A stretch of DNA of 64,000 bases from Azospirillum rugosum (GCF_017876155.1 NZ_JAGINP010000019.1:1-64000), one strand, 5' to 3'. Positions 36,463 to 45,364 are shown, counted from the first letter of the stretch. Notes: generated by a model not told the origin, from the letters alone. Numbers and translations are program-made.

Positions 36463-37131
36463 TCACCGGATCAGCAGAACCGCAAGGCCGCCACCGATCA
36501 GCGTCCCGGCCCACAGCCGGTCGAAGTTGACCCAGCCGCGCCGCAGGATGCCGAGACCGACCGTGCTGAAGACCAGAAGCGCCACGACGGCGACCACCGC
36601 AAGCATCGCCGCCATGTGCACCAGCACCACCATCGCCCCGGCCAGGGCGGTGCCGAGCGCGGCGACCGTGCCCGTCATCTCGGCACCGGGACCACACAGC
36701 GACAGGGCCAGCATGGAGGCCGGCGTCAGCATGCCCAGCAGCAGGGGCAGAATCATCAACCCGGCGCCATGGGCCGTGGCCATCAGGAACGACCACAGCG
36801 TCAGTTCGGCGAAGCCGGCGCGCATCCCGGCCCGGACCCGGTGACGCGGGTCGCGCATCAACCGGTAAGCGCCGAAACCGATCAGGATGGCGGCCAGCCC
36901 CGGCGCCAGAAGCTTCGGCGCGACGAAAAATTGGGTCACCCCGAACCCCAGGACCACGATCAGCACGGACAGCGCATGCCCCAGCGCGATCGGCGGCAAG
37001 GCCGACAACACCGCACCGCGGCGGCCTTCCTGGAGGCCGAGAGCCACGGCGAACAGCCATCCCGACGCCGGGTTGGCCCCGTGGAAGGCGCCCAGCCCGA
37101 CCAGCGCCAGCCACGGCCCGAAATCGCTCAG
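36463..37131 (-). CDS. Polytopic membrane protein next to SBP56, unusual start
   Basis: About 222 residues with six or so helices. The N-terminal segment GLGAFHGANPASGWLFAVALG looks conserved and functional, yet no ATG, GTG or TTG lies in frame before it; the first GTG (37047) would remove this helix. The frame is open only from the tandem repeat at 37123-37178. A CTG at 37131, overlapping a TGA in the repeat, is the most likely start, coupled to the end of the SBP56 gene. Family not named with certainty; transporter-like. Confidence 0.65.
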   Translation of the reverse strand: MSDFGPWLALVGLGAFHGANPASGWLFAVALGLQEGRRGAVLSALPPIALGHALSVLIVVLGFGVTQFFVAPKLLAPGLAAILIGFGAYRLMRDPRHRVRAGMRAGFAELTLWSFLMATAHGAGLMILPLLLGMLTPASMLALSLCGPGAEMTGTVAALGTALAGAMVVLVHMAAMLAVVAVVALLVFSTVGLGILRRGWVNFDRLWAGTLIGGGLAVLLIR

Positions 37132-37178
37132 GGGTGATCGCTCAGGGGTGATCGCTCAGGGGTGATCGCTCAGGGGTA
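37123..37178. repeat. Four-copy 14-bp tandem repeat at a gene junction
   Basis: The unit ATCGCTCAGGGGTG occurs at 37123, 37137, 37151 and, with a last-base change, 37165. The stop codon of SBP56 (37170-37172) is inside the last copy, and the presumed start of the next gene inside the first. Because 14 is not a multiple of three, each copy shifts the frame. Confidence 0.95.
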
Positions 37179-38570
37179 GCAGTACGAGTCCGAGGAGGCG
37201 TCGCCGCCTTCGAGCCGGACCTGATGCCCGCGGAACCCGTCGTCGAAGCGCAGGAAGAAGCGCTCGTCGATGGCGAGGCTTCCATCGGGGGCGGCATCGA
37301 GCTTCACCATCCAGCTCTTGATGCCCTCCGGATAGAACTGCTCGTCCCACGTCCGGTACAGCGAATTGGTGAAGTAGACCCGCCGGCCGTCACGGCTGAC
37401 CTCGACCATCTGCGGGCCTCCATTCAGGGCGCCGTCCGCGCCGGGATGGCCGGCGCGCGCGACGATGCCGCCCAGGCGGACGGAACTGGTCAGTTTGGGC
37501 TGGAACGGGTCGGCTACGTCGTACCGGCGCATTTCGCCGGTGCCCCAGCACGCCACATAGAGCCAGCGGTCGTCGAGCGACAGGTCGATGTCGGTGACGA
37601 GCGGCGGCACGGCCTTGAAGCCCTTGAGCAGGGGTGGCAGCTGATCCGGGTCCGCCGGTTCGGCCGGAATATCGATGATCTTCCGCATCGCCCACCGGTC
37701 GCCCTCGCGGTGCCACAACCAGATCGACGAGGACAGGTCGGTCAGGTTGACCACGGCGTTCATGAAGCCGTGCGTCTTGGTCGGATCGTGGGCCGGCCGC
37801 AGCTCCAGCGCCAGCTGGTATTCCGGGCCGAGATCGATGGTCTGCTGGTGGCGGCGCTTGCGCAGATCCCAGAAATGGACGCGATGGCCATACTTGGCGC
37901 CGAGCAGCAGGTCGGGGTCGAGCCCGTTCTCGATCATGTCGGGCGTGCCCCACTCGCTGGTGACCATAGTGTCCTGGCCGAGGTGCCACCACACGTCGTA
38001 GGCCAGGAACTGCGGCCCGCGATCGATCTCCCACTGGCCGAGGACGTCGAACGTCTCGTGGTCCATGAGGAACACCCCGCCCGGCCCGCCGCCGTTGCCT
38101 TCGCCGTTTCCCAGCGCGCTGACGTAGATGCCCTCCGGCCCGCAGTGCAGGGTGTGGGGGCGGGAGTAGTTGGCCCGCGCCGCCACCTCCTGCGGCTCGA
38201 TCACCTTGACGATCTTCGGACTGGCGGGATCGGGCTTGATGTCCAGGATGTGAATGCGCGACGACCGCAGGCCCGGCACGATGAGATAACGCCGCTCCAC
38301 ATGCGGATGGGGCGCATAGGGGCACAAGGCCGAGCTGCAGGCGTTCCAGCCGAAGTGATGCAGCTCGTCGCCGGTGTTGGGCATGTCCACCCGGGCGAGA
38401 AGCTGGCCGTAGCGCGACGAGTTCGGATCGACGTCGACGACGCCCAATGCGTCCGGGCGCGCCGCCGATTCGACATTCAGCATGGCCACATACGCAAGCC
38501 GTTCGGGAGGAGCCTGCATGGCCATCCGGGGCGAAGGATAGAAGCTGGGGTCCGGAGTCCAGGTCGCCAT
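37170..38570 (-). CDS. Selenium-binding protein SBP56 family (methanethiol oxidase-like)
   Basis: A 466-residue protein of the SELENBP1/MtoX family, a beta-propeller that in characterised members oxidises methanethiol to formaldehyde, sulfide and peroxide with copper. Typical segments are HHFGWNACSSALCPYAPHPHVERR, whose Cys-Ser-Ser is the candidate metal or selenium site (named here only by its core CSSALCP), KTHGFMNAVV, ALNGGPQMVEVSRDG and a His near GHQVRLEGGD. No copper chaperone gene is adjacent. Read into the membrane gene through the tandem repeat. Confidence 0.88.
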   Translation of the reverse strand: MATWTPDPSFYPSPRMAMQAPPERLAYVAMLNVESAARPDALGVVDVDPNSSRYGQLLARVDMPNTGDELHHFGWNACSSALCPYAPHPHVERRYLIVPGLRSSRIHILDIKPDPASPKIVKVIEPQEVAARANYSRPHTLHCGPEGIYVSALGNGEGNGGGPGGVFLMDHETFDVLGQWEIDRGPQFLAYDVWWHLGQDTMVTSEWGTPDMIENGLDPDLLLGAKYGHRVHFWDLRKRRHQQTIDLGPEYQLALELRPAHDPTKTHGFMNAVVNLTDLSSSIWLWHREGDRWAMRKIIDIPAEPADPDQLPPLLKGFKAVPPLVTDIDLSLDDRWLYVACWGTGEMRRYDVADPFQPKLTSSVRLGGIVARAGHPGADGALNGGPQMVEVSRDGRRVYFTNSLYRTWDEQFYPEGIKSWMVKLDAAPDGSLAIDERFFLRFDDGFRGHQVRLEGGDASSDSYCYP

Positions 38571-38797
38571 CGGGCATCCTCCCTAATCGATGCGCTCTAC
38601 GCAGGCAATTCTATGGCAGCACAATGCCTGGGTTCAAAAGAGCATAGGGAAGATTTCACTGCCACATGGCGCGTCTTCTCAGCCCACTTTGGCTGATGGC
38701 CTTGCAGGATTTTCGGCGTATTTCAGTGAAAGTCAGCAGGACGTGGGATGCTTCTCGGTAGACGCCTTGCCACTCCGCCCGCGCGGCCCCGGCTATG

Positions 38798-39478
38798 TTA
38801 CGTGAACACGTAGTCCCGACCGGCCACAAGGCCCACGGTGTCCACCTGCAACGAAGACCCGTCTCCGAAGGAGAACGTGGTGCTTCCGGTCCCTGCGGAC
38901 ACGGAGACGTCGCCGGCCGCGTAGCCGCGGAATTCGATGCGATCGATGCCGGCTTCGAAGTACGAGATGCTGTCATCGCCAAAGCCGGGGGCGGCCTGCT
39001 GCATCCGGAACACATCCGCCAGCTGGTCGAAATAGCTGACCATATGGTCGTTGCCGGCACCAGGAAGGAACAGGTCGGTTCCACCGTCGCGCAGCGTGTC
39101 GACCAACCAATCGTCGCCGTCGGCGCCGATCAGCGTATCATTGCCTGTCCCTCCTTTGACGGTGTCGTTGCCGGCCCCGCCGTCGAGGCTGTCGTTGCCG
39201 ATGCCTCCGAAAATCTGGTCATTCCCCCAACCGCCATACATGCGGTCGTCCCCGGGGTCGCCGCCGTAAGGATCGCCCAGCCAATCGTTGCCGTTGCCGC
39301 CAAACAGCGTGTCGTCGCCGAGGCCGCCGTTGAGTGAGTCCTGGCCGTCTTCCCCGGACAGGAAGTCGCTTCCGGCGCCCCCTTGGATCATGTCATCGCC
39401 GCTCCGACCGTACATCGAGTCGGCGACGTCGGTGCCGTTCAGGCGGTCGGCTCCGCTCGTTCCCCAAAAATTCGCCAT
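38798..39478 (-). CDS. RTX calcium-binding protein
   Basis: A 226-residue protein with six or more RTX nonapeptides (GGxGxDxLx) between about residues 25 and 130, such as GGAGSDFLSG, GGLGDDTLFG, GGNGNDWLG and GGAGNDTVKG. They form a Ca2+-binding beta-roll once outside the cell. There is no signal peptide; such proteins leave through type I secretion by a C-terminal signal. The ATG at 39478 follows GGAGGG. It is divergent from the HlyD/ABC pair 330 bases away, which might export it, although that ABC protein has a C39 peptidase suited to double-glycine leaders. Confidence 0.88.
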   Translation of the reverse strand: MANFWGTSGADRLNGTDVADSMYGRSGDDMIQGGAGSDFLSGEDGQDSLNGGLGDDTLFGGNGNDWLGDPYGGDPGDDRMYGGWGNDQIFGGIGNDSLDGGAGNDTVKGGTGNDTLIGADGDDWLVDTLRDGGTDLFLPGAGNDHMVSYFDQLADVFRMQQAAPGFGDDSISYFEAGIDRIEFRGYAAGDVSVSAGTGSTTFSFGDGSSLQVDTVGLVAGRDYVFT

Positions 39479-39807
39479 GCGGCCCTCCGTTGAAACAACA
39501 GAGAACACATAACCACGGCAAGGTCGGCAGTCTTCACAGCATCCGAGTTAAGGCAACCGTCGCCCGATTTGTTGCCGTTGCGAAATAATCCACATGCCCC
39601 AGCACACGCCAAACAATCATCGCCATGATGACCGGGATGCAACAGGACATGATTACAATTTATTGCTATAAACGCGTGACTTTTTTGCGGCATGGCCAAC
39701 CCATCGGGGCAACCTGCTGATGGTGTGAGCCAGCTTACAGCTTTCTCCCCACCCGTCGCCCACTGTCCGGCTTGGCGCGTTGGTGCGCCTACCGCGAGGA
39801 TCCGGGC

Positions 39808-41055
39808 ATGAGCGGAGAGCAATCCTTGTTCCGGCCGGAGGTGCGGCGATCGCTTCAGGACCGGCAATGGGGTCGGGTTTCCCTCCTCCAGCCGTTGTCC
39901 TCCAAGATTCTGTGCTGGGGGCTGGTGGCGACAGCGGCCATGATCGCTGCGTTCCTGAGCGTCGCCGACTACGCCCGGAAGGAAACGGTGACCGGGTATC
40001 TGGCGCCGACGGCCGGGGTGGTGAAGATCGTCGCGCCGCGGCCGGGCATCATCAGGGCCATTCACGTGAAGGAGGGGCAGCGCATCGAAGCCGGCCAGCC
40101 GCTCGTCACCGTCGCCATCGAGCAGACCACGGCCGAGGGCGAGAACGTCGATGCGACCATGCTTCGGATTTTGGAAGGCCAGAAGGCCAGGATCGACGAG
40201 CAGCTGACTCTTCAGGAACGGCATTTCCAGTCCGAAGGGCAACGCCTTCGCGCGCAGATCGCCGGCATCGACGCCGAGATCGCCCAGATCGGATCGCAGA
40301 TCGTCATCCAGCGGGAGCGCATCGCGAATCTGACCGAACTGATCGCCGCGGGCCAGGGCTTGCGCGCCAAGGGCTACCTGTCGGACGTCGAATACAAGCG
40401 GCGCTACGACCAGATGCTCGAACAGAAGCAGGGCCTCGGCACGCTCCAGCAGCGGACGACGACGCTCCAGGCCGATCGGACATCGGCGGGGTTCAACCTC
40501 GATCAGCTGCCGACGACCAGGGCCGAGAAAATCGAGGCGTTGCGCGCCCAGCTGTCGGAGGTCGAGCAGCGCATCACCGAAATCAACGGGCGCCGCGCCT
40601 ATGTGGTGCATGCGCCGGTGGGCGGCCGGGTCGCCACGCTGCAGGCCCTGGTGGGGCGGACGGCGGACTCCCAACGGATGCTGATGTCCATCCTGCCCGT
40701 GGACAGCGTCTTCCAGGCCGAACTGTTCGTGCCCACCAAAGCCGTCGGCTTCGTCCGGCTCGGCCAGGAGGTGCGCATCCTCTACGACGCCTATCCGTTC
40801 CAGCGCTTCGGCACCCACCGCGGGCGGATCATCCAGGTCGCCCACACCATCCTGACCAGCGCCGACCTGTCCGCGCCGGTGGCGCTGGGCGATCCCGCCT
40901 ACAAGGTCACCGTCGCGCTGGAACAGCAGGAGATCGCGGCGTTCGGCCAGCGTCTCCCGCTGCAGGCGGACATGCTGCTCCACGCGGACATCCTTCTGGA
41001 CCGGCGCCCGCTGCTGGTGTGGCTCCTCAATCCTCTGCTCGGGATGCGCCTGTGA
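39808..41055 (+). CDS. HlyD-family periplasmic adaptor
   Basis: A 415-residue membrane fusion protein. One membrane helix (about residues 33-55) is followed by a lipoyl-like half (TGYLAPTAGVVKIVAPRPG), a long coiled coil (about 105-270) and the second half with VVHAPVGGRVATLQALVG. It joins the inner-membrane ABC exporter to an outer-membrane channel, which is not encoded here. Its stop overlaps the exporter start (TGATG). Resembles CvaA/MchE-type adaptors of microcin export. Confidence 0.93.
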   Translation: MSGEQSLFRPEVRRSLQDRQWGRVSLLQPLSSKILCWGLVATAAMIAAFLSVADYARKETVTGYLAPTAGVVKIVAPRPGIIRAIHVKEGQRIEAGQPLVTVAIEQTTAEGENVDATMLRILEGQKARIDEQLTLQERHFQSEGQRLRAQIAGIDAEIAQIGSQIVIQRERIANLTELIAAGQGLRAKGYLSDVEYKRRYDQMLEQKQGLGTLQQRTTTLQADRTSAGFNLDQLPTTRAEKIEALRAQLSEVEQRITEINGRRAYVVHAPVGGRVATLQALVGRTADSQRMLMSILPVDSVFQAELFVPTKAVGFVRLGQEVRILYDAYPFQRFGTHRGRIIQVAHTILTSADLSAPVALGDPAYKVTVALEQQEIAAFGQRLPLQADMLLHADILLDRRPLLVWLLNPLLGMRL

Positions 41056-43175
41056 TGACGACGATCCATGACCTCCTGAACGTCGACCTCCTGAACATCG
41101 GGGGCCGGCGGCGGCTGCCGATGATCCTTCAAACCGAGACCACGGAATGCGGGCTCGCCTGTCTGGCCATGGTCGCGTCGTTCCACGGAAACCGCGTCGA
41201 CCTGAATGTCCTGCGCCGACGCCATTCCGTCTCGCTGAAGGGCACGACCTTGAAGGCGTTGATGCAGACCGCCGGGCAATTGAAGCTGGCCTGCCGGGCG
41301 CTGCGCTTCGACATGGACAATCTCCCGGACTTGCGCCTGCCGGCGATCATCCATTGGGACATGGACCATTTCGTCGTCCTCAGCAAGGTATCCGCGAAAG
41401 GCATCGAAGTGCACGACCCCGCCGCCGGGAAACGGCGGTTCACGATGGCCGAGGCGTCGATGCACCTCACCGGGATCGCGCTCGAACTGGCGCCGACGGA
41501 CGGCTTCGTCCGACGCGACGAGAGGATCCGCCTGCCGCTTTCCGCACTCTGGGGGCGCACCGACGGGGCGATCCATGCCTTGGGCCAGATCTTCGCGCTG
41601 TCGCTTCTGCTCGAAGTCCTGGTCATCGCAAGCCCTTTCTACCTGCAGATCGCCGTGGACGAGGCGGTCGTGAAGGGTGATGCGGACCTGCTCATCGTCC
41701 TCGCCGTGGGCTTCGGCGGGCTGGCGGCGATCTCGGTCGTATCGACCGCCCTGCGCTCGTACATCGCGCTCATCCTGCAGAACACCATGAATTTCCGCAT
41801 GGTGTCCGGGCTGTTCCGGCATCTGCTCCGCCTTCCGCTGGCCTATTTCGAAAAGCGCCACATCGGCGACACCCTGTCCCGCTTCGCCTCCACCGAACCG
41901 ATCCGCCATCAGTTCGCGGAAGGGCTGATCACGGCGCTGCTCGACGGCATCATGGCGGTGGCGACGCTGATCATGATCTTCGTCTACAGCGCCCCCTTGG
42001 CGGGCGTCGTCACCGCGGCAGCGGCGCTCTACGCGGCCGCGCGGATCGCCCTCTACCGCAGCTTCCGGTACCGCACCGAGGAGGCCATCCGGGTGAAGGC
42101 GCTGGAAAGCTCCACCTTCATCGAGACGATCCGGGCGATCCAATGCCTGAAACTGTTCGGACGGGAGTTCGAATGCGAAGGACAATGGGTCAACCGCTTT
42201 TCCGACGTGGTCGACGCGAACGTGCGGGTGGGGCGGCTGACGATCACCTACAAGACGCTGAACGACGCCATCTTCGCCGTCGAGAATATCGTCACCATCT
42301 ATCTCGGCGCCCGGCTCGCGCTCGACGGCGCCCTGACCGTCGGGATGATGTTCGCGTTCATCAGCTACAAACGGCATTTCACCGAGAAGGCCGGCCAGCT
42401 GGTTGAGAAGGCGCTGGAGTTCCGGCTGCTGGACCTGCATCTGGAGCGTCTGGCCGACATCGCCCTCGCCCCGCCCGAACGCGGCCATGACGACCCATCC
42501 TCCTTCACCCACGACATCCAGGGCGCCATGGAACTGCGCGACGTTTCCTTCCGCTACGCGGACAGCGAACCGTTCGTGCTGGAGAGCGTGAACCTGAAGA
42601 TCGACCCGGGCGAGTTCGTCACGATCTCCGGCGCCTCCGGCGGAGGAAAGACGACCCTGGTGAAGGTGATGCTGGGCCTGCTGGAGCCGAGCGGCGGCGA
42701 GGTCCTGGTCGACGGGCTGCCCCTGTCGACGGTCGGGTTGCAGACCTTCCGCCGGCAGGTCGGCGCGGTCATGCAGGAGGATCAATTCCTCTCGGGCTCC
42801 ATCGTCGACAACATCTGCTTCTTCGACCAGTCCTTCGACATGGAGTGGATCATGGAGTGCTGCCGGATTGCCTGCATCCACGACGAGATCATGGCCATGC
42901 CGATGACCTACAACAGCCTGATCGGCGACATGGGCGGCGCCCTTTCCGGCGGCCAGAAACAGCGGATTCTTTTGGCCCGCGCGCTTTACCGGCGGCCGCG
43001 CATCCTGGTCCTGGACGAAGGCACAGCGCATCTTGACGTCGATGTGGAGCGCCGGATCAACGAGAACCTGCGGCGGCTTGCGATCACCCGGATCAGCATC
43101 GCCCACCGGCCGGAAACGATGCGCGCGGCCGACCGCATCTTCGTCGTCGGACGGCGGGTCGCACAGAGGCCGTGA
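41055..43175 (+). CDS. C39-peptidase ABC exporter for double-glycine peptides
   Basis: A 706-residue fused exporter. The N-terminal C39 peptidase has the oxyanion Gln region and Cys32 in QTETTECGLACLAM, His105 in HWDMDHFVVL and Asp121 in VHDP, so it should cleave leaders after Gly-Gly. A six-helix domain (about 165-460) and an ATPase follow: GASGGGKTT near 526, signature LSGGQKQR near 630, Walker B ILVLDEGTAHLD near 650. It resembles CvaB-type bacteriocin exporters. The precursor with a double-glycine leader is 340 bases downstream. Confidence 0.95.
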   Translation: MTTIHDLLNVDLLNIGGRRRLPMILQTETTECGLACLAMVASFHGNRVDLNVLRRRHSVSLKGTTLKALMQTAGQLKLACRALRFDMDNLPDLRLPAIIHWDMDHFVVLSKVSAKGIEVHDPAAGKRRFTMAEASMHLTGIALELAPTDGFVRRDERIRLPLSALWGRTDGAIHALGQIFALSLLLEVLVIASPFYLQIAVDEAVVKGDADLLIVLAVGFGGLAAISVVSTALRSYIALILQNTMNFRMVSGLFRHLLRLPLAYFEKRHIGDTLSRFASTEPIRHQFAEGLITALLDGIMAVATLIMIFVYSAPLAGVVTAAAALYAAARIALYRSFRYRTEEAIRVKALESSTFIETIRAIQCLKLFGREFECEGQWVNRFSDVVDANVRVGRLTITYKTLNDAIFAVENIVTIYLGARLALDGALTVGMMFAFISYKRHFTEKAGQLVEKALEFRLLDLHLERLADIALAPPERGHDDPSSFTHDIQGAMELRDVSFRYADSEPFVLESVNLKIDPGEFVTISGASGGGKTTLVKVMLGLLEPSGGEVLVDGLPLSTVGLQTFRRQVGAVMQEDQFLSGSIVDNICFFDQSFDMEWIMECCRIACIHDEIMAMPMTYNSLIGDMGGALSGGQKQRILLARALYRRPRILVLDEGTAHLDVDVERRINENLRRLAITRISIAHRPETMRAADRIFVVGRRVAQRP

Positions 43176-43517
43176 AGGCCGCGGCCACCAGCGCGAGCGC
43201 TGGCCCCGCCAGCCGGCGTGAAATCATCACCGGACGAATCCGCTCCGTCGACAAAGAACCGGCTGCGATCGCAGCGCCGGCCATCCAGAACGCTTCCCGA
43301 TCAAGACTTTGCGGGACGGAGCACAGCATTCCCACAACATCTGTCCGCCATAGCCGCCAGCTTTACCAAGAAACGGCTTGCTTGTGGTCTGGATCACACT
43401 CGGCAGGCGGCCTAGGAGGCATAATTCCTGGGTGCTTCCGGAAAGAAACGCCCCACTACGACCGAGTAGCGCAAATATCCACAACCGACATCAAAGACCA
43501 TTGAGAGGAGAAATGCC
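43176..43517. other. Gap before the precursor gene
   Basis: An open frame beginning with GTG overlaps the exporter stop (GTGA) and runs to 43504, but its product has no recognisable feature and normal coding bias fades. The gap ends with GAGAGGAG before the precursor start. A separate promoter for the peptide gene is likely here but I cannot place it firmly. Confidence 0.4.
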
Positions 43518-43724
43518 ATGCTTCATAAAGATCACCTCACGGCGGAGCCCTGCGAGAATGATGCGTCCTCACGCGAGTCCGGACCGGTCCAGACGCGAAT
43601 CCTGGCGCGTCAGCTTGCCCGGCCGCTCACCGCGGAAGAGATCGACGTTGTCGCCGGCGGCATGCGTGCGGCGGGCGGCACCTGCTCGGCCGGGACGTGC
43701 TGCGTACCCGACTGCGACGATTGA
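43518..43724 (+). CDS. Ribosomal peptide precursor with double-glycine leader
   Basis: A 68-residue peptide. The leader contains LTAEEIDVVAGG (residues 37-48), the typical amphipathic stretch ending in Gly-Gly for C39 cleavage. A second Gly-Gly is at 53-54. The tail TCSAGTCCVPDCDD (55-68) has four Cys, Thr and Ser donors and Asp acceptors. Strong ribosome site AGGAG at eight bases. Placed between the peptidase exporter and the ATP-grasp ligase, it is the obvious substrate of both. Only one core is present. Product family unknown; graspetide-like with cysteines is the working view. Confidence 0.85.
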   Translation: MLHKDHLTAEPCENDASSRESGPVQTRILARQLARPLTAEEIDVVAGGMRAAGGTCSAGTCCVPDCDD

Positions 43725-43945
43725 CGCCATCTCCACGAAGTCACCTTGATCATAAACGGCGCACTCAGGCCGAGTTTGGCCAATTGTGATCAAAGCATTC
43801 GACCGGAACGCGTTCAATAAGGCCAAGGTCGGCGGTGGGTGGCTATGACCTTCCCACCGCCGACTGCTTTGATCCGGTCATGCGAATTTTTTGACGGTTG
43901 CGCCCACCAACCCATCGACATGCACCCATTATTGGAGCAGACGCA

Positions 43946-45067
43946 ATGGCCGTCCTCATCCTCGGCTTCCCGCAAGACATTCACATTCACGCCGTGCGAT
44001 GGGCGCTCGATCAGGTCGGTGTCGACCATCACGTTCTGTACACGCCGGACATGCCGGGGCGGTTGCGCGCCTCGGTCCACGTGTCCGCCGCTTCTCCCGC
44101 GACGGCGAGCTTCCGCAGCGGAACCGTCCATGGCGCGACGGGACGCTACGACACGGTCTGGTACCGGCGCAGCGGCGAGGCGATGCGGCCTCCCGGCATG
44201 GCCGATGCGGATTGGACCGTGGCCGCCCGCGAATGCGACCATCACGTCCGCTCGCTCCGGCGGTGTCTGGCCCCCGACGCCTGTTGGGTGAACGACCTGG
44301 ATGCCCGCGAGCAGGCGCGTTTGAAGATGCCGCAGCTCATCGCGGCGCGGGCCTGCGGCCTGGCCATACCGGAGACCCTGCTGAGCAACGATCCCGAGGA
44401 GATCCGCCGGTTCTACGCCGAGCACCGCCCCCATGGCGTCATCTTCAAGCTCAACGTCCAGACCTATTGGGCGGGACCGGGTGGGGCCAGTCACGTGCTC
44501 TTCACCACGGCGCTGCGCGATGAGGATCTCATCGACGACGAGGCGCTGTCGCGGTGTCCCGCGATCTACCAGCGCAAGATCGAGAAGGCGTATGAGCTGC
44601 GCGTGACCTGTATGGACGAGCGATGCTACACGGTCCGGCTCGACTCCCAATCCCGTGACATCACGCGCATGGATTGGCGCGCCGATCTGCGCGCCCCCTT
44701 GCCGCCGCGTCTGCACGCGCTGCCGCCGCACGTCGAGGAACGCTGCATCATGCTGATGCGCAAGCTTGGCCTCGCGTTCGGCTGCATCGACATGATCGTC
44801 ACGCCGCAGGGCGAACACGTCTTCCTCGAAGTCAACGAGATGGGCCAGTTCCTGTGGGTCGAGCAGGACGAGCCGGGTTGTCCGATGCTGCGTGCCTTCG
44901 CGTCTCTGCTCATCGAGCGTCGGCTGGACCGCTCCTCCCGATTGGTCGGCAGCGACCGCATTTCCTTTGACGAGTTTCTCAAGTCGGGAACGTGGGAACG
45001 TGCCCGCGCCGACGACGACGCGCACCATGTTCGCTATGACGCGCTGCGGGCGGTCAGTGAGCTATGA
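43946..45067 (+). CDS. MvdC/MvdD-like ATP-grasp peptide ligase
   Basis: A 373-residue enzyme. Residues 1-115 resemble the pre-ATP-grasp domain of graspetide maturases; the rest is ATP-grasp with VIFKLNV (Lys for ATP), YQRKIEKAYELRVTCM, and FLEVNEMGQFLWVE, where Glu295 and Asn297 bind Mg2+. The family forms ester or amide bonds between Thr/Ser/Lys and Asp/Glu side chains of a precursor, as in microviridins. The ATG at 43946 follows TTGGAG. Only one ligase is present, and no acetyltransferase. The precursor lies 221 bases upstream. Confidence 0.88.
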   Translation: MAVLILGFPQDIHIHAVRWALDQVGVDHHVLYTPDMPGRLRASVHVSAASPATASFRSGTVHGATGRYDTVWYRRSGEAMRPPGMADADWTVAARECDHHVRSLRRCLAPDACWVNDLDAREQARLKMPQLIAARACGLAIPETLLSNDPEEIRRFYAEHRPHGVIFKLNVQTYWAGPGGASHVLFTTALRDEDLIDDEALSRCPAIYQRKIEKAYELRVTCMDERCYTVRLDSQSRDITRMDWRADLRAPLPPRLHALPPHVEERCIMLMRKLGLAFGCIDMIVTPQGEHVFLEVNEMGQFLWVEQDEPGCPMLRAFASLLIERRLDRSSRLVGSDRISFDEFLKSGTWERARADDDAHHVRYDALRAVSEL

Positions 45068-45259
45068 CCCGTGCGAGCACACCTGCCGAATGGACGGCCG
45101 GTGAATGGACGGCCGGTGAATGGACGGTCGATGCGCGGCGGCGCTGGCGCGCAACGGCAGGAACACCCGCATGCTCAGCGTCAGGAGGATCACGGCCATA
45201 GAGGCGGACAGCAGGATGCCCACGACCGCCACCATTTCAGGACCAAACACATCGGGCAT
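45062..45259 (-). CDS. Small single-pass membrane protein (65 aa)
   Basis: Sixty-five residues with one strong membrane helix (MVAVVGILLSASMAVILLTL, residues 9-28) and a tail with three HRPSI repeats encoded by a 15-bp tandem repeat. The ATG at 45259 follows GGAG; upstream starts at 45271 or 45328 are possible. It converges with the ATP-grasp gene by six bases. An FNR-type box at 45315-45328 is well placed to drive it under low oxygen or NO. No family recognised. Confidence 0.6.
   Translation of the reverse strand: MPDVFGPEMVAVVGILLSASMAVILLTLSMRVFLPLRASAAAHRPSIHRPSIHRPSIRQVCSHGS
45089..45131. repeat. 15-bp tandem repeat, three copies
   Basis: The unit GAATGGACGGCCGGT occurs about three times, the last with a change. 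It keeps the reading frame and encodes HRPSI repeats at the C-terminus of the small membrane protein. Confidence 0.9.
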
Positions 45260-45313
45260 AGCGCGCTCCATCGGTTCGACCCCGGCATGGTGCGCCGTTG
45301 TGGGGTGGAGCAC

Positions 45314-45329
45314 ATTGACGCGCGTCAAT
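45314..45329. promoter_or_regulatory. FNR/NnrR/FixK-type box
   Basis: A perfect 16-base palindrome, ATTGACGCGCGTCAAT, containing TTGAC-N4-GTCAA, the same half-sites as the box before norCB. If it acts at -41.5, transcription toward the small membrane gene would begin near 45280, a few bases before the chosen start. Confidence 0.6.
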
Positions 45330-45364
45330 TCTGTTGTTGCAAAATCCGAAGCGCCGCCGGGCTG

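Noticed and set aside
37123-37178. Tandem repeat considered as a CRISPR array
   Set aside because: Units are 14 bases and directly adjacent, with no spacers and no cas genes.
43172-43504. Open frame overlapping the exporter stop, considered as a second precursor or immunity gene
   Set aside because: No leader pattern ending in a plausible Gly-Gly core, no ribosome site and no membrane helices.
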